From NCBI GenBank assembly GCA_964541595.1, contig CAZIRO010000167.1, forward strand, positions 1-6,019: DNA of 6,019 nt, in the 5' to 3' direction. The stretch is from CAZIRO01 sp964541595 (lineage in GTDB: Bacteria; Acidobacteriota; HRBIN11). The notes under the pieces are model-generated. The model was not told the origin of the DNA. It saw only the letters and a program-made list of their open reading frames with translations, and did no database searches. Of this stretch, positions 1 through 5,255 are shown in pieces. Position 1 is the first letter of the stretch, and each line of letters opens with the position of its first letter. The translations under genes and the position numbers were made by a program.

Positions 1-4
1 AATC

Positions 5-10
5 TATAAT
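5..10 (+). promoter_or_regulatory. Possible -10 box (TATAAT) at left edge of repeat
   Basis: A perfect TATAAT hexamer lies at 5-10, so any -35 element would lie outside the window. It partly overlaps the left copy of the ATAATAA direct repeat (6-12) that flanks the repeat element. If transcription starts here, it would read through the element into the chemoreceptor gene. Removing the element and one repeat copy would place this box about 38-40 nt before the chemoreceptor start, a normal promoter distance. The call rests on the hexamer alone, so confidence is low. Confidence 0.25.
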
Positions 11-76
11 AACCGGGATCGGGACAGGAAATGGGACAGGGGGATGCACCGGATGAGCGGATGGACCGGTCGACAC

Positions 77-116
77 CGGGTGTCGGGTCTCGGGTCTCAG
101 GTGTCAGGGCTCAGGG
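77..116 (+). repeat. 7-nt tandem repeat, about 5.7 copies
   Basis: Successive heptamers read CGGGTGT, CGGGTCT, CGGGTCT, CAGGTGT, CAGGGCT and a partial CAGGG. The pattern is roughly CRGGTST with mainly transition-type drift between copies. It sits inside the inverted-repeat element, just after a near-palindrome at 72-84 (GACAC, 3-nt loop, GTGTC). It is non-coding. Slippage-prone arrays of this kind are common in intergenic repeats; no function can be read from it. Confidence 0.7.
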
Positions 117-150
117 AATCACACGCGGCATGGATATCGAGCAGCCGAAT

Positions 151-168
151 GGGAACACACCGTGTCCC
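151..168 (+). repeat. Short hairpin at the right end of the element
   Basis: GGGAACAC (151-158) can pair with GTGTCCC (162-168): seven base pairs with one bulged A and a 3-nt loop. The right arm overlaps the right inverted end of the larger element, so this hairpin and the long-range pairing with 18-38 are mutually exclusive. No T-run follows it, so it is not a typical intrinsic terminator. Confidence 0.35.
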
Positions 169-228
169 ATTTCCTGTCCCGATTTCAGATAATAAGACCT
201 GATTTCAACCCTCTACCGGAGGCCATTC

Positions 229-2361
229 ATGGGGCGGCCACGGGTCCAACTCCAATCGCTCCGTATGCGGTTCATCGCGGCCGGGATCGTGCCAACGGTC
301 CTGCTCGTCGTGGGACTGTTCGTGATGACTTCCATTGCCCTGCACCATCTCCGCCGGATGCATGAACGGGAAGTCCGCAACACGGGGGAACTGCTGGCAC
401 GGGCCAGCGCGTATTATATCGATCTGGCCATGCAGACCCATCTGGAGACCATGATCCGGGCATTGCTGGAAAGCGCGACCATCGATCGTATCGAGATTCG
501 CCGACGGGGACAGACGTTTGTGGTGCAACAGCGGGAACAGGTGCGCTTTTCCGAAGAGTCCCTGCAGAAACACCTGCAGAAATTGCGGGATACGTCCGTA
601 CCCATGGCTGAACTGGATACACCCGCGGGCCGGTATCTGGTCTATCGGGTCCCGGTCGTCGTCCAGCGTGCCAGTACAGCAACAGAAGCCGCCCTGCTCG
701 GCGGCGGACGTACACAGTCCCGCGAAGAAGTCATTGGAGACATTACCCTGTATTTTCCCTTACGCACATACAGTCGCGTGCGACAGTTCATGGTCTTTCT
801 GGGTATCGGTCTGATCCTCGGATTTGCCGGTATCAGCGGCGTGCAGGCATATCGGTTCTCGAACGTGATCATTCGACGGATTTTGAACGTTTTACACGGT
901 GCGACTTCAGTCGCTGAGGGCAGCCTGGCGGTCCAGGTCGAAGAAAACCAGCGTCAGGACGAACTCGCGCGTCTCGGACAGGCGTTCAATCGGATGGTAT
1001 TGCGTTTGCGCGAACTGTTGCAGGAGAACAAACGTGCGGTTGAGGCCGTTCGAGACGTTGCGGACCACCTGCAGACCAATGCGCAACAGGTGCGTTCGGT
1101 GAACGAGCAGGCGCAGACGGCGTTCCAGACGGTGGAACAGTCCGTCGAGAACGTACTCGCCATGATGGATTCCGTGCATCAGAGCATCCACGATCTCTCC
1201 GGTTCGATCGACGAGGCAGCCACGTCCATACTGGAGATCAACGCGAGTGCGGAAGAAATGGCCCAGCAGGTGGATCGACTGACGGAGAGCATCTCCACAG
1301 GTGTGGCTGCCGTTGAACAGATGATCGCGGCCATCCGCGAAGTGGACGCGAATATCGACCGGCTGTTTCAACTGATCGTGGAAACGACCTCCAGTCTCCG
1401 TGAGATGGAAGCCTCGATTACGGAAGTCGCCAAATCGAGTGAAGAATTCGTTCGCCTGTCCGAACAGGTGACCGGCAACGCGCGGCACGGGATCGATGCC
1501 ATGGAAACCATGACCCAGGTGATGGACGTGATTCAGGCGGCCGTCGAGGACGCCTGGAATGTCGTCAACCAGCTGTCCAGACGGTCCAGCGAGATGGCAA
1601 TGATCGTCAGCGTGATCGACGATGTGGCCGATCAGACGAACCTGCTCGCACTGAATGCGGCGATCATTGCCGCACAGGCCGGGGAACAGGGAAAGAGTTT
1701 TGCCGTGGTCGCTGAAGAGATCCGGGAACTCGCCGACCGTACCGCACAATCGACGAGTGAAATCGCCCAGTTGATCGAACAGACCCAGTCGGATATCACC
1801 ATGACCGTGAAGGGCATCCAGCGCGGTCGGGAACGGGTGCAACAGGGGGTCGAACTCGCCCAGACGGCCCGTCAGGCCATGACACAGATCGTCGATTCAG
1901 CGGAAGCCGTACGCAACGGCTCTCGCGAAGTCGCGCGTGCTACGGAAGAACAGAGTCGCACGATCCAGATGATCAATCAGGTTATGAACCAGATCCACGA
2001 TCTCGGTCAGCACGTATCCCGCGCATCCCATCAGTTGCGCACGGGCAGTCAACAAATTCATACGGCCATTGAACAGATTCGCGAAATGGGGGAAGTCGCC
2101 CAACGCGCGACCCAGGAACAAACCCAGGGGACGCGTTTGATCCATCGTTCCATCCAGATGGTTCAGCGCAAACTGGAAAACATCACGCATGCCGCTGACG
2201 AAACCCGCGCCAATATGGGTCAGATTCGTAAAGCACTCTTGGGCTTGCATCGGGCCCAGCGTAAAAGTGCGGAACAATCCCAGGCACTGGAACAACTGGT
2301 GACGACCCTGAATTCCCTTTCGGAGCGGTTGCATGAACACATGGCGTATTTCACGCTATAG
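229..2361 (+). CDS. Methyl-accepting chemotaxis protein with long cytoplasmic arms
   Basis: A 710-residue transmembrane chemoreceptor that should signal through CheW and CheA to the flagellar motor. The start at 229 has GGAGG at 218-222, six bases upstream. Membrane segments are near residues 15-38 and 187-206, with a periplasmic sensor of about 145 residues between them. The sensor may be Cache/PAS-like; its ligand cannot be read. A HAMP domain follows at about 207-260, with the DELARLGQAFNRM signature at 244-256. From about 261 to 710 there is no proline or cysteine, as expected of a continuous antiparallel coiled coil. The hairpin tip is near 465-505 (QTNLLALNAA, AGEQGKSFAVVAEE). Each arm is about 220 residues, against roughly 120 in E. 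coli Tsr. The usual Glu and Arg of NAAIEAARAGE are replaced by Ile480 and Gln483. There is no C-terminal NWETF-type CheR tether. The 3' end overlaps the next gene by 29 bp. The family call is secure. Confidence 0.96.
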   Translation: MGRPRVQLQSLRMRFIAAGIVPTVLLVVGLFVMTSIALHHLRRMHEREVRNTGELLARASAYYIDLAMQTHLETMIRALLESATIDRIEIRRRGQTFVVQQREQVRFSEESLQKHLQKLRDTSVPMAELDTPAGRYLVYRVPVVVQRASTATEAALLGGGRTQSREEVIGDITLYFPLRTYSRVRQFMVFLGIGLILGFAGISGVQAYRFSNVIIRRILNVLHGATSVAEGSLAVQVEENQRQDELARLGQAFNRMVLRLRELLQENKRAVEAVRDVADHLQTNAQQVRSVNEQAQTAFQTVEQSVENVLAMMDSVHQSIHDLSGSIDEAATSILEINASAEEMAQQVDRLTESISTGVAAVEQMIAAIREVDANIDRLFQLIVETTSSLREMEASITEVAKSSEEFVRLSEQVTGNARHGIDAMETMTQVMDVIQAAVEDAWNVVNQLSRRSSEMAMIVSVIDDVADQTNLLALNAAIIAAQAGEQGKSFAVVAEEIRELADRTAQSTSEIAQLIEQTQSDITMTVKGIQRGRERVQQGVELAQTARQAMTQIVDSAEAVRNGSREVARATEEQSRTIQMINQVMNQIHDLGQHVSRASHQLRTGSQQIHTAIEQIREMGEVAQRATQEQTQGTRLIHRSIQMVQRKLENITHAADETRANMGQIRKALLGLHRAQRKSAEQSQALEQLVTTLNSLSERLHEHMAYFTL
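2322..2325 (+). promoter_or_regulatory. Ribosome binding site inside the chemoreceptor gene
   Basis: GGAG lies seven bases before the ATG at 2333, within the last codons of the chemoreceptor gene. It supports the overlapping start of the solute-binding protein and suggests translational coupling between the two. The nearby ATG at 2341 is in the wrong frame. Confidence 0.6.
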
Positions 2362-3265
2362 CCTGGTGGCACTGTGTCTGGCAGGTCTGCTGCGCAGCCT
2401 GCCGGTGTGCCCCATTGGACCACAGACGGTATGGGCACAAACGGGGATACGTTCGATTCTTGTGGTATCCCTGCCGACTTCTCCGTTTCGCGACGTGGCC
2501 GCCGCCATCCGGTCAGACGTTCCCGACAAAGGCCCGTGGACCGTCGAGGTGCTGTATCTGGAAGGAGAACGCTCAAGGTATGTGGCACGACTGAATACAC
2601 TGTTGCGGAACAATCCCGACCTGGTGATCGCCATCGGGAAAGACGCGTATGACCTGGTGCATGATCAGTACGACCCGACGCATACGATCGGCATGTTGAT
2701 CGCACTGCCCCGTGGACAGGCGATGCACTTCATTTCGGCAGTCGCCGATCCGGTCATGATCTTCCGGTTGCTCCAGGGAATGTGGCGCAAAGACCTGCGC
2801 ATCGGTATCATCCTCAGTACGGCTGCCGAACGTGAAGCGGAAGTGCTGCGCGACGCGGCCAGTTACACGCAGTCGCAGATCGAGGTGGTGGTCGCTGCGC
2901 CGGAAGAGATCCTGGACCGGTTGAAAACACTTGTAGATACGATCGACGTTCTGTTACTCTTTCCGGATCCGGGGGTGTATCAGGCCGTGTCGCCGGATTT
3001 CATGATCCGGTACTGCCTGGATCACCAGGTCGCACCGATCGCCCTGTTCGGTGCCGGCACCCAGATGGGCGCGGCTGTAACCATTACACCACGATATGCG
3101 GATATCCCGGACATTCTCGTGCAGATCATCCGCCATCCGGGAACGTTTGCACCGGTATTCTATCTGGAAGTCGATCGCGTCGTGGTCAATCGAAAGGCGC
3201 TGGCACTGACCCGGTTGCCCAGTCCGAGGAAAAAAGTCGAAAACATTCAGATCCAGTTCCAGTAA
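2333..3265 (+). CDS. ABC transporter-type substrate-binding protein (ABC_sub_bind family)
   Basis: A 310-residue exported protein resembling the ABC_sub_bind family (Pfam PF04392; TrpX/YtvB-like periplasmic binding proteins). Residues 1-35 look like a signal peptide: Arg5/Arg8, a hydrophobic stretch at 9-20, and a likely cut after VWA at 33-35. There is no lipobox at that site. The mature part alternates beta strands and helices in two lobes: RSILVVSLPTSPF, then PDLVIAIGKDAYD, then LRIGIILST and IDVLLLFPDPGVYQ. The last is close to the family's lobe-two aspartate motif. GTQMGAAVTITPRYADI corresponds to the family's GAL-rich segment, and VDRVVVNRKALALTRLP to its conserved C-terminal viNlktAkalGl.iP pattern. 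Length is close to the usual 310-330. It overlaps the chemoreceptor by 29 bp and no permease or ATPase gene is adjacent, so it may deliver ligand to the receptor rather than, or as well as, to a transporter. The ligand is unknown; aromatic amino acids are known only for some relatives. Confidence 0.85.
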   Translation: MNTWRISRYSLVALCLAGLLRSLPVCPIGPQTVWAQTGIRSILVVSLPTSPFRDVAAAIRSDVPDKGPWTVEVLYLEGERSRYVARLNTLLRNNPDLVIAIGKDAYDLVHDQYDPTHTIGMLIALPRGQAMHFISAVADPVMIFRLLQGMWRKDLRIGIILSTAAEREAEVLRDAASYTQSQIEVVVAAPEEILDRLKTLVDTIDVLLLFPDPGVYQAVSPDFMIRYCLDHQVAPIALFGAGTQMGAAVTITPRYADIPDILVQIIRHPGTFAPVFYLEVDRVVVNRKALALTRLPSPRKKVENIQIQFQ

Positions 3266-3341
3266 CGGCACTCCCGGGTTTCATCGAACGGGCACATCCG
3301 GAAGACATCAGACAGATATCCTCTATCGCTGAGGTGATGCG

Positions 3342-3893
3342 ATGACAGCATCGGTGCCACCCACGGAAACGGCATATCGGTATCTGACCGAATCGGTGCG
3401 CCAGCGGATTGCGGAACTCCTGCGCCGTTATCCGCATCGACGAGCGGTGCTGCTTCCCGCGCTCTGGGTAGTACAGGAGACCCACGGATACATCTCACTG
3501 GAAGCGGAACTGGAGATCGCCCGTTTCCTCGAGATCCCTCCGATATGGGTCCATGAAGTGGTGACATTCTATCACATGTTCCATACGGAACCCGTTGGAC
3601 GATACCTCATTTACGTGTGCGGGAACCTCTCCTGTGCATTGCGGGGCGGCCGGCGATTGTTGCACCATCTGCTTCGGCAACTCGGGGTGGAAGAGCGGCA
3701 GACAACGCCGGACGGCCTGTTCACGGTCGAACGCGTGCAGTGTATCGGCGCATGCGAACTCGCTCCGGTGATTCAGGTCAACGGAACGTTTTACGGACCC
3801 ATGGATCCGCAACGACTGGACGAACTGCTGGCACAACTGCGCGCCGAATCATCCGCACCCTCAAACGCACACGATGCGGAGTCGTCCCCATGA
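3342..3893 (+). CDS. nuoE: NADH-quinone oxidoreductase subunit E (24-kDa, [2Fe-2S])
   Basis: A 183-residue subunit of the NADH dehydrogenase module of complex I, on the cytoplasmic side of the membrane. It carries the off-path [2Fe-2S] cluster N1a next to the FMN of NuoF. The N-terminal helical part has the family pattern LPALWVVQETHGYIS (38-52) followed by VVTFYHMFHTEPVG (73-86). The thioredoxin-like domain holds the four ligands in the classic spacing: Cys93 and Cys98 (CGNLSC) and Cys134 and Cys138 (CIGAC). All are present. Length is slightly above the usual 160-180 because of a polar tail (about 168-183). GAGG at 3331-3334 lies seven bases before the ATG. The start codon sits in the loop of a possible weak 5-bp hairpin (3336-3340 with 3348-3352). 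The stop overlaps the nuoF start as ATGA, so the two are probably coupled. A HoxE/HydC-type partner of a hydrogenase or formate dehydrogenase is the main alternative. Confidence 0.93.
   Translation: MTASVPPTETAYRYLTESVRQRIAELLRRYPHRRAVLLPALWVVQETHGYISLEAELEIARFLEIPPIWVHEVVTFYHMFHTEPVGRYLIYVCGNLSCALRGGRRLLHHLLRQLGVEERQTTPDGLFTVERVQCIGACELAPVIQVNGTFYGPMDPQRLDELLAQLRAESSAPSNAHDAESSP
3878..3881 (+). promoter_or_regulatory. Ribosome binding site deciding the nuoF start
   Basis: GGAG lies eight bases before the ATG at 3890, inside the end of nuoE. It supports 3890 as the nuoF start. A competing ATG at 3874 is in frame with the downstream half only because of the length of the N-run, and would give a non-homologous N-terminus. 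Confidence 0.6.
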
Positions 3894-5199
3894 CGACGGA
3901 ACGACCGCAGGGACTCATCACGCAGTACTGGACGGGACCGGAGAGTCATACCATCCGCGCGTATCTCGATCGNNNNNNNNNNATACCACTGCACGCCGGG
4001 TGATTACGGAAATGGACCCGACCGGCGTGATCGAGGCCGTCAAACGCGCCCACCTGCGGGGACGCGGCGGTGCCGGATTCCCCGCCGGATTGAAGTGGGG
4101 GTTCATCCCGCAGGACAGCCCGAAACCGAAATACCTCGTGGTCAATGCCGACGAGAGTGAACCCGGCACGTTCAAGGACAAGTACATCATGCTGTACAGT
4201 CCGCATCTGCTCATCGAAGGGATCCTGATCGCCGCCTACGGTATCCGCGCGCATACGGCATATATTTACATTCGTGGTGAATACGACATCTGCCGGCACC
4301 GTCTGGAAGCGGCCATCGCGGAAGCCTATGCCCGGGGGTTCCTGGGGACACGCGTTTTTGGTACTGACTACAGTCTGGACGTCTACGTCCATAAGGGCGC
4401 GGGTGCATACATCGCCGGTGAAGAAACCGGTCTGCTGGAATCCCTGGAAGGCAAACGGGCTTACCCGCGACTGAAACCCCCGTTTCCCGCTACCTGGGGA
4501 TTGTTCGGATGTCCGACGGCGATCAATAACGTCGAGACGATCGCCTATGTGCCGTTCATCTTTCAACTGGGACCGGAACGGTTTCTCGAACTCGGTACGG
4601 AACGGGACGGTGGATACAAGTTGTACTGCGTCAGCGGTCATGTTGAGCGTCCGGGTGTGTACGAACTGCCCGTGGGCACGTCTTTACGCACGATCATTGA
4701 AGATCACGCCGGTGGCGTCTGGCGGGGACGACGGCTGAAGGCCGTGATCCCCGGTGGGAGTTCCGCACCCGTACTGACGGCCGATGAGATCGATGTACCC
4801 GCCGATTTCGACAGTCTGGCGCGCGCCGGGTCCATGCTGGGGTCCGCCGGGATCATTGTCATGGACGAGATGACCTGTATGGTCCGGGCGCTGGAGGTGA
4901 TTACGGATTTCTATGCCGAAGAGACCTGCGGTCAGTGTACCCCCTGTCGGGAAGGCGCTCCGTGGCTGCACGAGATGGTCCGGGACATTCTCGAAGGTCG
5001 TGCTGATCCGACCTATCCGGATCAGATGCTGGAGATCGCCCAGCATATCCGGGGACGCACTATCTGTGCCCTGGGGGATGCCGCCGCGTTGCCCGTGCTT
5101 TCATTCGTGACCAAGTTCCGGCATGAATTCGATCATCACATCCGCACCGGCCGCTGTGACGTGGAGGAAAAATACGGTGCCATCTCAAACGAGATGTAA
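3890..5199 (+). CDS. nuoF: NADH-quinone oxidoreductase subunit F (51-kDa, FMN and [4Fe-4S]), interrupted by an N-run
   Basis: The NADH-binding subunit of complex I. It oxidises NADH through FMN and passes electrons to cluster N3. Numbering here assumes 8 missing nt in the gap, giving 435 residues, a normal family length. Motifs: LRGRGGAGFPAGLKW (55-69, FMN/NADH glycine-rich loop), VNADESEPGTFKD (84-96), GAGAYIAGEETGLLESLEG (169-187, nucleotide site), then PPFPATWGLFGCPTAINNVE. The N3 ligands are Cys346, Cys349 and Cys352 (CGQCTPC) and Cys392 (TICALGDA); all four are present. ATG 3890 overlaps the nuoE stop and starts MTTERPQGLITQYW. As deposited, this frame meets a TGA shortly after the Ns and the true downstream frame differs by one, so an automatic call would be broken or given a false start. 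Position 175 is Ala where most homologues have Cys. nuoG does not follow. HoxF/HydB-type paralogues share these motifs, but the length and paired nuoE fit complex I. Confidence 0.94.
3973..3982. other. Assembly gap (10 Ns) that breaks the nuoF frame
   Basis: Ten Ns lie near codon 28 of nuoF. Upstream, the frame from ATG 3890 ends in CTC GAT CG; downstream, the homologous frame resumes as nAT ACC ACT GCA CGC. The two halves join in frame only if the missing length is 2 modulo 3, so ten cannot be right. The conserved family pattern here is YL-x-x-GGY-x-TA-(K/R)-R, and 8 nt would supply exactly the end of Arg, two Gly and the first base of a Tyr codon. This is an assembly artefact, not a real frameshift. 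Confidence 0.9.
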
Positions 5200-5255
5200 T
5201 ACCGGTTGCAGACCACGGGTCATGCTTTGCCCATCCGCCCCGCCTGGAGGAAAGC
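5200..5255. other. Short intergenic spacer between nuoF and the epimerase gene
   Basis: These 56 bp hold no convincing promoter hexamers and no stem-loop with a T-run. The ribosome site of the next gene, GGAGG, is at 5246-5250. The lack of a terminator leaves co-transcription with nuoEF possible. Confidence 0.5.

Larger units (their letters stand above)
13..188. repeat. MITE-like or REP-like element with 26-bp inverted ends
   Basis: The ends 13-38 and 163-188 are inverted repeats matching at 23 of 26 positions. The inner 21 bp (18-38 against 163-183) match perfectly, and the three differences near the outer tips are all transitions. Both ends are flanked by the 7-bp direct repeat ATAATAA (6-12 and 189-195), exactly abutting the extended ends, as expected of a target-site duplication. 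The interior (39-162) has no credible coding sequence but contains a 7-nt tandem repeat and a small hairpin. The unit is too short to encode a transposase, so if mobile it would be non-autonomous. It could instead be a REP/BIME-type intergenic repeat or simply a long-range hairpin; other genomic copies are not visible here. Confidence 0.55.

Noticed and set aside
77..116. CRISPR-like array
   Set aside because: The units are only 7 nt and directly adjacent with no spacers, so this is a simple tandem repeat.
166..192. Possible sigma-28 flagellar promoter (TCAGATAA, 185-192) before the chemoreceptor
   Set aside because: The -10-like part matches 6 of 8, but the required TAAA-type -35 is absent at the right spacing (CCCATTTC instead).
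181..207. GATTTCA direct repeat (181-187 and 201-207), 20 bp apart, as an operator
   Set aside because: It is only a 7-mer pair, its first copy belongs to the element's inverted end, and there is no other support.
162..365. Small plus-strand open frame overlapping the chemoreceptor start
   Set aside because: It begins inside the inverted repeat, has no clear ribosome site and mostly overlaps the receptor gene in another frame.
561..582. Direct repeat CCTGCAGAAA (561-570 and 573-582)
   Set aside because: It lies inside the receptor coding sequence and simply encodes the repeated residues LQK.
907..1842. Long minus-strand open frame (311 codons) opposite the chemoreceptor gene
   Set aside because: It lies wholly antisense to a well-conserved receptor. 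Its His- and Gly-rich composition is the mirror of coiled-coil codons, and it has no family resemblance.
3266..3341. Intrinsic terminator or promoter in the 76-bp gap before nuoE
   Set aside because: I see only short palindromes (CCCGGG, GATATC) with no stem followed by a T-run and no clear promoter hexamers.
3874..3889. ATG at 3874 as the nuoF start
   Set aside because: It joins the downstream frame only through the false gap length. The peptide it gives before the Ns does not resemble any NuoF N-terminus, whereas ATG 3890 does and has a ribosome site.
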